Of a stretch of 42,806 nucleotides of DNA, positions 15,760 through 25,294 are shown one piece after another. The notes under the pieces are model-generated. The model was not told the DNA's origin. It worked only from the letters and a program-made list of their open reading frames with translations, and made no database searches. Origin of the DNA: Candidatus Sphingobacterium stercorigallinarum (lineage in GTDB: Bacteria > Bacteroidota > Bacteroidia > Sphingobacteriales > Sphingobacteriaceae); NCBI GenBank assembly GCA_019115805.1, contig DXCW01000057.1:1-42806 (forward strand), given 5' to 3'. The position numbers and the translations under genes are program-made. The stretch's first letter is position 1; each line of letters begins with the position of its first letter.

Positions 15760-17949
15760 TTAGTGACTGAACAATAATTCTCGCAATTTCGGTAATGGCC
15801 AACGCGAGTCATCCACAATTTTCTCCAGCTTATTGACGTCGTACCGAATCTCATCAAAAAATGGTTTGACGGTCTCATCATATGCAATTGCTTTTTCACG
15901 CATATCGGTGATGATATTTGCTTTCTTTCGAGCCTGACGCATTTCCTCCGCTTTTTCCAATATGTGGTTGACGTGTTTAGAAATCCGTTCTAAGTAGTTG
16001 AATTGTGAACTATAGGATTCCTTGCCTAAACCCAATTCCTTCAGTCCCCGAACGTTTTCAATCAGTTCGTTTTGATAGATAAAACAGGCAGGTGCGATCT
16101 GACTGGTCACCATATCACCCAATACGCGCGCTTCGATTTGCATCTTCTTATAAAAGTTTTCCAGAAGAATCTCGTGTCGAGCGATGGATTCCCGCTGGGT
16201 ATAAATACCCAGGGATTCGAACAAGCGTAACGAGCTCGGCGTCAAATATACATCCAAGGCTTTTGGTGTAGATTTGATGTTCGAAAGTCCGCGTGCTTCC
16301 GCCTCTTTTTCCCATTCTTCGCTATACCCGTTGCCTTCGAAACGAATGGCTTTGGATTCCTTAATGTATTTGCGTACCACGTTTAGAATCGCAAGATCTT
16401 TCTTGGTACCTTTCTTAATTTGTTTATCCACCTCGGTTTTGAACTCGATGAGTTGTTTGGCAACAATCGCATTGAGTACCGTCATCGGTAACGCCGAGTT
16501 GGCTGATGATCCTACCGCACGGAATTCAAATTTGTTTCCCGTGAAGGCAAAGGGGGAGGTGCGGTTTCTATCGGTATTGTCGCGTTTCAAATCCGGTATT
16601 TTCGGAATGCCGTGCCAAAGGTTCGCTTCGGCCTTCACTTTTTTGACGACGCGTGCCGATTCGACCTCCTCGAGAATCTCATCGAGCTGCGAGCCCAAAA
16701 AGATAGAGATGATTGCCGGAGGTGCTTCATTAGCACCTAACCTGTGGTCGTTGGAATGACTCGCAATCGAAGCGCGCAGCAAATCCGCGTGCGTATGTAC
16801 AGCTTTAATGGTATTGACAAAAAAGGTCAGAAACATCAAATTGTTTTTTGGCGTTTTTCCCGGAGACAGTAAATTGATACCCGTGTTGGTTACCAAAGAC
16901 CAATTGTTATGTTTCCCAGACCCATTGACGCCACTATAGGGCTTTTCATGAAGCAATACGCGAAAGTTATGTCTGACAGCTACTTGCTCCATTAAATTCA
17001 TCAGCATCTGATTGTGATCGATCGCCAAATTGCTTTCCTCGAACATAGGCGCGCATTCGTACTGCGAGGGAGCCACCTCATTGTGTCGAGTTTTTAATGG
17101 AATACCTAATTTTAAAGCTTCGTTTTCCAAATCGACCATGTAAGCAAGCACGCGCTCAGGTATAGCACCAAAATAGTGATCATCCAACTGTTGGCCTTTT
17201 GCCGACATGTGACCAAATAGCGTTCTCCCGGTCATCTTTAAGTCGGGGCGTGCATTATACAGAGATAAATCAACTAAAAAGTACTCCTGTTCTATACCTA
17301 GGGATACATTTACTTTGGAGACCGACTTATCAAAATATTGGGCCACATCGGTAGCCGCTTTGTCAATTGCCGCTGTCGATTTCAATAAAGGTGCTTTATA
17401 GTCTAATGCTTCGCCAGTGTAGGAGACAAAGACTGTTGGAATGCAAAGCGTTTTCCCCGCCCCAGTTTCGAAAATGAAAGCAGGTGAAGACGGATCCCAA
17501 GCGGTGTATCCTCTAGCCTCAAATGTGTTGCGTATGCCCCCGTGTGGAAAGGAGGATGCATCAGGCTCTTGCTGGACCAGCGCATTGGCATTGAATTTTT
17601 CGATTGCCCCACCGGATCCATCCGGTTCGAAAAAGGCATCGTGCTTTTCTGCAGTAGTACCGGTCAAGGGTTGAAACCAGTGGCTGTAATGCGTTGCGCC
17701 GTTTTCTAACGCCCACGTTTTCATCGCCTGAGCGATATACTCTGCCAACTCCCTAGGGATCTTGCCGCCGCTGTCGATGGTCGCTTGCAGGCGTTCGTAC
17801 GTCTCCTTCGGTAAATAATCTTTCATTTTTTGGGTGCTGAACACATTTTTGTTATAAATGTGTACGCCGCGGTCAGCGTTGACCTCAGTGATCTCATTGA
17901 ACAAATGCTTAGAGGCTGATTCGACTGCTGAAAGTCTAGAGTTTAACAT
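15760..17949 (-). CDS. glnN: Glutamine synthetase type III
   Basis: A 729-residue ATP-dependent enzyme making glutamine from glutamate and ammonium. The length and the order of domains identify GSIII, the form typical of Bacteroidota, not the ~470-residue GSI. The N-terminal GSIII_N region contains FSTQKMKDYLPKETYERL. Active-site blocks follow: EQEYFLVD (metal-binding glutamate pair region), the latch-like HEKPYSGVNGSGKHNNWS with the ammonium and glutamate loop, and GANEAPPAIISIFLG. Adenylylation control as in GSI is not expected. It is flanked by its own terminator downstream and a strong -7 match about 60 bases upstream, so it is transcribed alone. Confidence 0.96.
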   Translation of the reverse strand: MLNSRLSAVESASKHLFNEITEVNADRGVHIYNKNVFSTQKMKDYLPKETYERLQATIDSGGKIPRELAEYIAQAMKTWALENGATHYSHWFQPLTGTTAEKHDAFFEPDGSGGAIEKFNANALVQQEPDASSFPHGGIRNTFEARGYTAWDPSSPAFIFETGAGKTLCIPTVFVSYTGEALDYKAPLLKSTAAIDKAATDVAQYFDKSVSKVNVSLGIEQEYFLVDLSLYNARPDLKMTGRTLFGHMSAKGQQLDDHYFGAIPERVLAYMVDLENEALKLGIPLKTRHNEVAPSQYECAPMFEESNLAIDHNQMLMNLMEQVAVRHNFRVLLHEKPYSGVNGSGKHNNWSLVTNTGINLLSPGKTPKNNLMFLTFFVNTIKAVHTHADLLRASIASHSNDHRLGANEAPPAIISIFLGSQLDEILEEVESARVVKKVKAEANLWHGIPKIPDLKRDNTDRNRTSPFAFTGNKFEFRAVGSSANSALPMTVLNAIVAKQLIEFKTEVDKQIKKGTKKDLAILNVVRKYIKESKAIRFEGNGYSEEWEKEAEARGLSNIKSTPKALDVYLTPSSLRLFESLGIYTQRESIARHEILLENFYKKMQIEARVLGDMVTSQIAPACFIYQNELIENVRGLKELGLGKESYSSQFNYLERISKHVNHILEKAEEMRQARKKANIITDMREKAIAYDETVKPFFDEIRYDVNKLEKIVDDSRWPLPKLRELLFSH

Positions 17950-18011
17950 GATCTGAGTGTGATAATGTGTTTTGTGGATGAGTTTTTTAACATATTGAGT
18001 AAATGTTAGAT

Positions 18012-18019
18012 CAAAAATA
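18012..18019 (-). promoter_or_regulatory. Putative -7 box of glnN
   Basis: Minus strand TATTTTTG, an exact TAnnTTTG match 62 bases before the glnN ATG. No TTG is seen at the usual ~19-base spacing; the upstream DNA is very A-rich on this strand. Confidence 0.5.
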
Positions 18020-18094
18020 GGTTATTTTCTGATTGATTGGTTGTTTTTTTTCAAAAAAAGTGAATGTGTTGTAAAAAATAAGGGTTCAGACAGT

Positions 18095-18130
18095 AAAAAA
18101 GCGGATTCTCAATGAAAATCCGCTTTTTTT
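18095..18130 (-). terminator. Intrinsic terminator of the S9 peptidase gene
   Basis: AAAAAAGCGGATT and AATCCGCTTTTTT are inverted arms (18095-18107 and 18118-18130) around a short loop. On the minus strand the stem follows the peptidase stop by 18 bases and ends in a run of T. It is symmetric enough to work in both directions. Confidence 0.88.
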
Positions 18131-18148
18131 ATCTGGTATATTTCTGAT

Positions 18149-20962
18149 TTACTCGATTTCAAGCCCCCAATCTATGCCTTTTTCAGTTGCTTTCACACCT
18201 TTCTTTATCCAGTTTGCTGCCGGCTTACCTTTTAAGAAGTGATCAAAAAATTGAGCCTCGCGAATCTGAATGTCTTTTCTATTTTGACGTTGCATCAGGT
18301 TATGCTCATCCCCGTTGTAATTGAGTAACCATACCGGTTTGTTTAGTCGCCTTAAGGCGGTGAAATACTCTATCCCTTGATACCAAGGAACCGCACCGTC
18401 ATTGTCGTTGTGCATAATAGCCACTGGCGTATTGACTTGGTCCATAAAAAACAGCGGGGAGTTTTCGATGTAAAGATCTAAGGCTTCCCATAGCGGCTTT
18501 CCGATCCGAGATTGCGTTTTTTCATACTGAAACTGTCTCGACATACCGGTGCCCCAACGAATCCCACCATAAGCTGATGTCATATTGACCACAGGTGCGC
18601 CGGACCAGGCAGCAGCATACATATCGGTACGTGTAATTAAATGCGCGACCTGATAGCCGCCCCAGCTTTGGCCCTGAATGCCCATTTTCGTAGAATCTAC
18701 CCAATCGTATTGTTGCGTAAGATACCGCATACCCGAATTCACAAATTCTTCCGCTGAGCGTCCTGGATAACCAATCTCATAATGGATATCCGGAGCAAAT
18801 ACGAGGTAACCATTGCTGACAAAATAGGGAATGTTCAACCTCGAAGGTGTAGGAGCAGGCGCTTGGTACGTGTATAATCCATCGCTCAACGTTTCATAGA
18901 AATAGGCGATTATCGGATAGCGTTTCGACGGATCAAAATCCTCCGGTTTGTATAATATACCTTCGGCATGATGCCCAGCTGGAGTAGTCCATTCGACCAA
19001 TTCCGCCGTTCCCCAATTGTATGCGCTTTGTTGGGGGTTGATATCCGTCAATCTATTTTCCTGTCTGAAATTGCTCCGTATATAAAGATCAGGCGAATGT
19101 TGATAATCTTCTTTGGTATAGATGAGGTGATTCTTCTTGTCATCTGCGGCCATGGCGCGATAGGTAAACGGTCCGGCCCATAGCTCTTCGATACGCTTAT
19201 CTTTTAAACGGTAAAGGCCTTGATGTTTCGTTTGCTTATCGAAACCCGTTAAGAACAGTTCACTTTTTGGATCAATCAAGGTATGGCGTACCCGAGGATC
19301 ATCCGGTTTGACCAGTACCTGCAGCCGATAAACAACTTGGTTTTGTCGACCTTGGTGCTGGGTTAGGTTTTCCTTTTGTTTTCCATCAAGTGTGATTTTC
19401 CAAATGTCATAACGATCGTTGAAATAGATTGTTTTACCGTCGGTAGACCAGCCCGCTAATCCATAGGGACGCGCCGCAGTCGGCATATCATTTTCCTCGT
19501 CGGTGAAGCTCACGGGTATTCCTGAGGTGAGTTCCGTATACTGCTGGTTATCGATATGGTAACTGATCCAACTGTTTTTTTCCTGATCAAAATAGACCAC
19601 GTAGTCACCCTTGGGCGAGAGGTAGGAGGGACCGTTACTGGCTCGGCTAACGAGGCGGTGTGATCCGTCCTCGGTGGAGACCACATAGAGGTCTTGTGCG
19701 CTACGTCCTTCCCACTGGCTTTGGATCCGATAATCTTTGTCCGTGGTAGCCAATGCCCAGGTATGATCTGCTGATCCAGTAAGCTCGATTCTGTTGAAGG
19801 TCTCGTCGGAAAGTGGAAGCACAGCCGATTGTTCTTTCGTTAAGTCCAACACGGCGGTATAACTTTTCTGTCGATCGCGAGTCTGATTCACCAACTGCAT
19901 GGGCTGTAGATAATCATCTTGCCAGTGCCAAATATCGACTTTCGCATGCTCAAATTCGACTAATGTGGTGTCTTTCACGCGAGGAATTGGTGCGATCCCG
20001 AAGTACAGCTTCTCACCCGATTCGCTAAATTTCAGATTGCCATTACCGGAGACAAACCAATGCTTAGGCATACCGGTGCTATGACGATCGCTTAGAATTC
20101 TTGCACTGTCTTGTCTGGGGGTATAATAGTACAATTGGAACTCCTTTAACAGGGTTTCCTCTGGTGATTTGTCCGCTAAAAATACAAACTGCTCCGATTG
20201 GTCATCAAACGTGAGGCTTTTGTATGTCCCTTTTCCATTGCTTATCTTTTTTGTTTCGCGCTTCTCGACATCCATGAGGAAAAGGCCGGACTCGTTTAAG
20301 CTGTCTTTCTTACCGGCGTCCAAACTGTATGCTAAGTATTTTCCATCCTCGCTCCATTCATATAGTTCGACTTTCGGAATCTGTATGGTGTCTCCCGTCG
20401 ATAGTTCTAAAATATGGAGGGCACGTAGCTTGTTAGCTGTTTTTTTGCCTTTCACGGACGAGCTGTCTGCCGTTTCGGTACTGTCGTTTACCGATTGGGG
20501 TTTACCTTCGGTCAAAAAAGCTAAAAAAGCATGGCCGCGACGCGGCAACTTGTAGGAGTTGACCTGCCCGAATTTCAGTAGGTTTTTGTCGCTTAAGCCG
20601 AATACCCACAAGGAGTCTTTCGGCATTTGGTCCTTTTTCTTCTTATCGATTTTAGCTTGTCTAACCTCTTGAAATGGAGCGTTAATGAGGCTGACCAGGT
20701 AACGCTCGTCATCGGTAATTTTGAGCTGAGCGGCACGCGGAATGTCGATAAGATGGGCCCCGTCGGCAGTTTTAACCCCTGCTACCGCGTCTCCTTGTTG
20801 AGGGGATATGGTGTAGAAAACAAACTGACCTGACGGACTAATCTCCGCTTGAGAAATGCTTTTCCAATCGTCGTAGACTTGATGATCAATTGGTTTTTTT
20901 TGGGCCTGGACAGTAGATAAGAGTCCCAGCCCGATTAATAATAGGCTTAGTTTATGTGTCAT
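18149..20962 (-). CDS. Secreted S9-family prolyl oligopeptidase-like peptidase
   Basis: A 937-residue serine peptidase with a clear signal peptide (LLLIGLGLLSTVQAQ). The first ~650 residues are a beta-propeller-like region with repeated WSEDGKYLAYS / LSPKGDYVVYF / WSTDGKTIYF WD40-like blades. The C-terminal alpha/beta-hydrolase domain holds the catalytic triad: Ser in GQSWGGYQ (about residue 765), Asp in HNDNDGAVPW and His in GDEHNLMQ. The propeller gates entry so that only short peptides are cut. The length suits the large periplasmic S9 peptidases of Bacteroidota. It is single-gene, divergent from the SIMPL gene and closed by its own terminator. Confidence 0.95.
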   Translation of the reverse strand: MTHKLSLLLIGLGLLSTVQAQKKPIDHQVYDDWKSISQAEISPSGQFVFYTISPQQGDAVAGVKTADGAHLIDIPRAAQLKITDDERYLVSLINAPFQEVRQAKIDKKKKDQMPKDSLWVFGLSDKNLLKFGQVNSYKLPRRGHAFLAFLTEGKPQSVNDSTETADSSSVKGKKTANKLRALHILELSTGDTIQIPKVELYEWSEDGKYLAYSLDAGKKDSLNESGLFLMDVEKRETKKISNGKGTYKSLTFDDQSEQFVFLADKSPEETLLKEFQLYYYTPRQDSARILSDRHSTGMPKHWFVSGNGNLKFSESGEKLYFGIAPIPRVKDTTLVEFEHAKVDIWHWQDDYLQPMQLVNQTRDRQKSYTAVLDLTKEQSAVLPLSDETFNRIELTGSADHTWALATTDKDYRIQSQWEGRSAQDLYVVSTEDGSHRLVSRASNGPSYLSPKGDYVVYFDQEKNSWISYHIDNQQYTELTSGIPVSFTDEENDMPTAARPYGLAGWSTDGKTIYFNDRYDIWKITLDGKQKENLTQHQGRQNQVVYRLQVLVKPDDPRVRHTLIDPKSELFLTGFDKQTKHQGLYRLKDKRIEELWAGPFTYRAMAADDKKNHLIYTKEDYQHSPDLYIRSNFRQENRLTDINPQQSAYNWGTAELVEWTTPAGHHAEGILYKPEDFDPSKRYPIIAYFYETLSDGLYTYQAPAPTPSRLNIPYFVSNGYLVFAPDIHYEIGYPGRSAEEFVNSGMRYLTQQYDWVDSTKMGIQGQSWGGYQVAHLITRTDMYAAAWSGAPVVNMTSAYGGIRWGTGMSRQFQYEKTQSRIGKPLWEALDLYIENSPLFFMDQVNTPVAIMHNDNDGAVPWYQGIEYFTALRRLNKPVWLLNYNGDEHNLMQRQNRKDIQIREAQFFDHFLKGKPAANWIKKGVKATEKGIDWGLEIE

Positions 20963-21054
20963 TATATGTATTGTTTCGGGTCAATTATACCAAAAAATTC
21001 ACTAAATTAGGCCTTAACCAATCATAACATTTTTAATATATCCCTCAGGAAATC

Positions 21055-21798
21055 ATGAGTACGTTGAAAAACACAACCCTATGGGTAAGTATCATTGCGG
21101 CTATCGCCGTCATTGCCTTCGCCAGTATATTTGCGGCGGCCTACCGATATAAATACAACGTATCGCAAACCATCAGCGTTACGGGCAATGCTATGCAGGA
21201 TTTTGAATCGGACATCGTTAAATGGTCGGCTTCGTTCAATCGTAAATCGACAAATTTGAGTGAGGCATCGCAACAGCTCGAACAGGATCGCGTCCTGGTT
21301 CGCGCTTTTCTCACCGGAAAGCAAATCAGCGAAGCGGAAATCGTGTTCGATGCCGTACGCATCAATCGAGAGTTCTCGTACCAAACGGATGCCAACGGCA
21401 ACCGGTTTAATACCTTCACCGGATATAGTTTAACCCAAAAGGTCTCTGTAGACTCCAGGGATCTTGATCAAGTAGAGAATGTATCTCGGGAAATTTCTGA
21501 GTTAATTTCTCAGGGCATAGAACTTAGCTCAGATGCACCCAACTATTATTTTTCCGGCCTGGAAGATCTAAAACTAGAACTGATTTCCGCCGCTTCGGAG
21601 AATGCGAAGAGTCGAGCTGAAAACATCGCCCAGCGTGCCGGCACTTCGCTTGGCGCGTTAACGAAGGCCGACTTAGGCGTTTTTCAAATCACCGGACAAA
21701 ATGAGAATGAGGAATACTCGTATGGCGGAACATTCAACACCCGTTCTCGGAAAAAGACCGCAAATATCACGGTGAAAACCAATTATTTAACACGATGA
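21055..21798 (+). CDS. SIMPL-domain (DUF541) protein
   Basis: A 247-residue protein with one N-terminal membrane helix (VSIIAAIAVIAFASIFAAAYRY), probably an uncleaved anchor that leaves the rest in the periplasm. The body is a SIMPL/DUF541 domain: ISVTGNAMQDFESDIVKWSASF opens it, GYSLTQKVSVDSRDLDQVENV lies in the middle, and AASENAKSRAENIAQRAGTSLG is the characteristic helix. SIMPL proteins (YggE/BP26 relatives) have been linked to envelope and oxidative stress, but no precise role is established. It is convergent with the TonB receptor gene, with 25 bases between stops. Confidence 0.9.
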   Translation: MSTLKNTTLWVSIIAAIAVIAFASIFAAAYRYKYNVSQTISVTGNAMQDFESDIVKWSASFNRKSTNLSEASQQLEQDRVLVRAFLTGKQISEAEIVFDAVRINREFSYQTDANGNRFNTFTGYSLTQKVSVDSRDLDQVENVSREISELISQGIELSSDAPNYYFSGLEDLKLELISAASENAKSRAENIAQRAGTSLGALTKADLGVFQITGQNENEEYSYGGTFNTRSRKKTANITVKTNYLTR

Positions 21799-21823
21799 AA
21801 GCAGATTTCGCTTCCACAGGACA

Positions 21824-23902
21824 TTAGAGCATGAATTTGACGCCCGCATAATAGTTTCTTGGCGGCGCTGCATTAAAATACCGGTTTCCCATCGCATTGA
21901 TGTCATTTCCTAGGCTATACTTTTCATTAAGCAGATTGTCCGTACCGAAAAACACTTGTAGCTTATGGCGATTGATTACGGTGCCCGTCCAAGAAAGCTT
22001 AGCTTGGATCAGGTGATAAGAATCCGCATGAACGGTATTTGCGTCATTTAAAGGTATACTTGATGTATAATTATGCAACGCATTGAATTCAAATCCCTTT
22101 GCGAACTGTAAAGACAGCGTGTTTGCCCAAATCCAATCCGGAACTGACGTCACCTTATTACCCGAATAATCCTGATCATCTACCTGATATTGTTCAAACT
22201 TGTAATATTGGTGAGTAAGGTTACTTGAAAGAATTAAACTTTGTAGGAAGGACGCTTCAGGGGCGGAGAATAACTGCCCCAAAACACTGGCTTCTAAGCC
22301 CTTTTGATCCATCTGCCCCGCGTTGACGAAATACTCATTCCCTTGCGCATTGAGCTGGCGAACGATGCCGTCTTTCATTTGGAAAGAGTAGGCGGCCAGA
22401 TCTGCAATAAAACGTCTGTTGCCACTCTCGAATCGAATTCCCAATTCATAGTTTGTTCCGGTTTCTGCTTTTAATTCGCTATTGATGCGATTGTCGGAAG
22501 AACGCACCTCAGCAATACTGGGCGTGGAATACCCCTTTGAGATGGAACCACGAATGGCCATGGTGGAAATCGGTTGATACGATAGTCCAAATCGCGGCAT
22601 CCAACTCGTTCCGAAATCAATATCGCCATGACTTTGTTCATCACCGGGAATTTGTCGATCAAAAGCTATACTATTCCGATTGAGGCCAATGGAGGCTTCT
22701 GCGGATAAGCGCTGCATAATCCGGGCATTTACCCGATAAAAATAAAACTGTTGCCCATTACGGAGCTTGTCGTCATCTTGCAATTCGCCACGGGTACCGC
22801 TGTGATTGTCAAAGTTCTTGACGCGATACCAGCCGTTTTGCCCCTCACCGCCAAGTTGCATTTCCAGCTGGAAATTGTCTTTCACCACGGGATAATAGGA
22901 GAAATAGGTACGCCAACCGATATTTTGCTCCCCACGCTCTTCGTAATTGGTAATAAAGGGATTCTCCAGATCTGTCGTACTTCCAAACACCGAAATGACA
23001 TGCTGCAACCGGTCACTGAGTTGGTATTTATGGGTGAGCCCCCCAATGAAGGTCTTGTTATAAATTCCGGCTTGTTGGCTAGCCGCCCCCGGCATCGGAC
23101 CTCCCGCGGGACGAGCTTGACGTGGATTCTCGGCGTACTGTTCGGCCGTTAAGCCGCCGGGCGTTTGGTATCCCAAGTCGCTATACACGCCGATAAATTT
23201 AAGTTCGCCTTTAGGCGTATACTTCCATTGATGTAGGGTTTGTAAATACAGCTTTTCGCTGTGTGTATGATCCCGATAGCCGTCTGAGCGGAGGTACGCC
23301 TGATCAAATGAAAAGTTGTAGGTATCACTCACTTTTTCGCGCCATTGGAGCTGCTGATGAAAAAGACCATAAGATCCGCCCGAAACCATCAGTGATTTTT
23401 CCTCATCAGCACTTGCCGTACCGTTCGGTAACAGTTGAACGACCCCGCCCGTATTTGGTCCGTATAATGAACCGTCAGGTCCTTTAACGATATGTATAGC
23501 ACGTAATCCTACAGGGTCAATAAGATTCAAATAGGTGTTTCCACTCGCATCGGTAAGCGGGATTTCATCCAGATAGACTTTCGTGTTTCGTACACCGAAG
23601 GGGGAGCGAATCGTACTTCCACGCAACGCAAGTCGGTAGCTTCCTGGTGAACGCTCTTCCATGCGCACGCCCGGAGTTGTGTTCAGCACACTCAATACCG
23701 TACTCGGTGCTTGCGAATCTAAGAGCTTCCGAGGGAGTACCTTCGCCGATGCACTAAGCTCGAGCATCGCTTGCGTATTGAAGTACGCACGAACCTCAAC
23801 CGGCGCAATGTCGTTGAGCACGGTGTCGGTAGTTTGTCCAATAAGCGCGGTTGAATTAAAAGAAAGACTTAATAGCAGTAAGGTTAAAGGTTTGTAGCAC
23901 AT
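21824..23902 (-). CDS. TonB-dependent outer-membrane receptor
   Basis: A 692-residue receptor of the FecA/siderophore class, not SusC. It has a signal peptide (LTLLLLSLSFNSTALIGQT). The plug domain contains STVLSVLNTTPGVRMEER, the SYRLALRGSTIRSPFG block and HIVKGPDGSLYGPNTGGVVQLLP, then a 22-strand-type barrel ends in NYYAGVKFML. FGTDNLLNEKYSLGNDINA is the usual C-terminal signature. No N-terminal CarboxypepD_reg domain precedes the plug. The D15-type outer-membrane protein gene ends 21 bases upstream, so both are probably one transcript. The ligand is unknown; iron chelates or vitamins are the family expectation. Confidence 0.94.
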   Translation of the reverse strand: MCYKPLTLLLLSLSFNSTALIGQTTDTVLNDIAPVEVRAYFNTQAMLELSASAKVLPRKLLDSQAPSTVLSVLNTTPGVRMEERSPGSYRLALRGSTIRSPFGVRNTKVYLDEIPLTDASGNTYLNLIDPVGLRAIHIVKGPDGSLYGPNTGGVVQLLPNGTASADEEKSLMVSGGSYGLFHQQLQWREKVSDTYNFSFDQAYLRSDGYRDHTHSEKLYLQTLHQWKYTPKGELKFIGVYSDLGYQTPGGLTAEQYAENPRQARPAGGPMPGAASQQAGIYNKTFIGGLTHKYQLSDRLQHVISVFGSTTDLENPFITNYEERGEQNIGWRTYFSYYPVVKDNFQLEMQLGGEGQNGWYRVKNFDNHSGTRGELQDDDKLRNGQQFYFYRVNARIMQRLSAEASIGLNRNSIAFDRQIPGDEQSHGDIDFGTSWMPRFGLSYQPISTMAIRGSISKGYSTPSIAEVRSSDNRINSELKAETGTNYELGIRFESGNRRFIADLAAYSFQMKDGIVRQLNAQGNEYFVNAGQMDQKGLEASVLGQLFSAPEASFLQSLILSSNLTHQYYKFEQYQVDDQDYSGNKVTSVPDWIWANTLSLQFAKGFEFNALHNYTSSIPLNDANTVHADSYHLIQAKLSWTGTVINRHKLQVFFGTDNLLNEKYSLGNDINAMGNRYFNAAPPRNYYAGVKFML

Positions 23903-23923
23903 TTGATTATGATATAGCAGGTA

Positions 23924-25210
23924 TTAAAAAGCTTCATTGAGACCAAGGAACAGGCCGCGTTGGCCGAAACGACCCACCGCGTAGTCCAAGCATAAATTCG
24001 TACGAGTTGCTTTATTGAATAACACACGAAGTCCCGCCCCAGCAGCCGGTTGCCACACTTGAAAAAGTTTGGTCCCCATTTGATCGTTGGCGGTTTGAAT
24101 GTTGGCAAATACGACGCCGCTTAAAAATTGATTTCGGAGGATCGGGTAGCGATACTCCACCTCTGAGTAGAAAAATGACTCTCCCTTGAAATAGCCCAAG
24201 GTATAGCCGCGTCCTGACCGGGCGTAAGGGTCTTTGCCGGTGCCGGGCAAATCAACATAAGGTAGCGATCCACCTAAATTGAAGGAGCCAAAATGCCAAA
24301 ATGCGAGCACATGGTTGGGCCGATCCGTAGACAGCTGCCAGTATTTCCGGAAATCGGTTTGCAGTTGATAAGCATTATGAGCGCTTCCCAACCAGCTTTG
24401 GTTCATGCGCAATACCAAATCCACGTAATATCCCTTATATGCACTGTTGGGATTATCGCGCGTCATATATTGCATGTTGAGCATGATTCCGTTATTGTTC
24501 ATCGATGTGGGATCAAAATTGTTCCAACGGCTGTAGATTTCTACCGGGGCTAGATCCGGCTCGCTCCCCTGGGTGGAAAATTTGCGTTTCATCTCGAAAA
24601 ACACACCAAGTCCCAAAAATGCATTAGGAAACAGCTGTTTGTATATCCGCTCGTTGAAACTATACGTAATGAACCGGTTGACGTAACGCGTTCGCTCGGG
24701 GTTGTTCAAGATTAGTTCTTCTTCCGAAGGATCGGTCAATTGCCCCCCAATACCCAATCCATAATCCAACCCGACGGCCCTGGCGACCATTGCTCCCCCC
24801 TTGATGTTCCATCGGTTTCCGGGCGTGTATATATCGTGCATGAAATAGCCTACTAGGATTCCACGTGTGGTGGCGCTCAACGCAGCCGCACCGACGGACA
24901 TAGCGGTGTTCGGCTCATCCCCAAGCACCAAACCGCCTACAGCTTTAATCCCCAATTGTCCTCCGATGGAAGGGTTATAATTCAAATTGGGTAGATAGGT
25001 AATGGGTGAACGCTTTCCATCACTCTTGACACTATCTTTTTTGAAGGGATTGATCGCTTGGATGAGATCGACTACATCGTACAGGTTTTCCGACCCTAAG
25101 GAATCGCTATCGGTGGATGTGAATTCCGATTGATGACGCTGCGGATCTTGGGCTTTTACAGAAAAGCAAGCAAATAAAAGAAGGAAAATGATAAGGTTGC
25201 CGAAATTCAT
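23924..25210 (-). CDS. BamA/TamA-like (D15 surface antigen) outer-membrane protein without POTRA domains
   Basis: About 428 residues, starting at the ATG ending at 25210, which gives a clean signal peptide (NLIIFLLLFACFSVKAQ); an ATG twelve codons earlier is possible but puts polar residues in front. The body is a barrel related to the BamA C-terminal domain. The hallmark is GRGYTLGYFKGESFFYSEVEYRYPI, matching the D15 GRGY...FRG...EYR pattern, and the protein ends in NEAF with a terminal Phe. No POTRA repeats fit in the ~80 residues before the barrel, so it is not the assembly factor BamA itself. It is transcribed with the TonB receptor 21 bases downstream. Role unknown. Confidence 0.85.
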   Translation of the reverse strand: MNFGNLIIFLLLFACFSVKAQDPQRHQSEFTSTDSDSLGSENLYDVVDLIQAINPFKKDSVKSDGKRSPITYLPNLNYNPSIGGQLGIKAVGGLVLGDEPNTAMSVGAAALSATTRGILVGYFMHDIYTPGNRWNIKGGAMVARAVGLDYGLGIGGQLTDPSEEELILNNPERTRYVNRFITYSFNERIYKQLFPNAFLGLGVFFEMKRKFSTQGSEPDLAPVEIYSRWNNFDPTSMNNNGIMLNMQYMTRDNPNSAYKGYYVDLVLRMNQSWLGSAHNAYQLQTDFRKYWQLSTDRPNHVLAFWHFGSFNLGGSLPYVDLPGTGKDPYARSGRGYTLGYFKGESFFYSEVEYRYPILRNQFLSGVVFANIQTANDQMGTKLFQVWQPAAGAGLRVLFNKATRTNLCLDYAVGRFGQRGLFLGLNEAF

Positions 25211-25294
25211 AAACCAGTGCCTAATGATCCCTACGTGTTTAATCACCAGGGATCCGGTAGCCGTTCTGCGTAAAAGTAGTACATTTTTTCAACT

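Noticed and set aside
15626..15802. Upstream extension of the metallo-beta-lactamase-fold gene
   Set aside because: It crosses the terminator of glnN and encodes no recognisable sequence.
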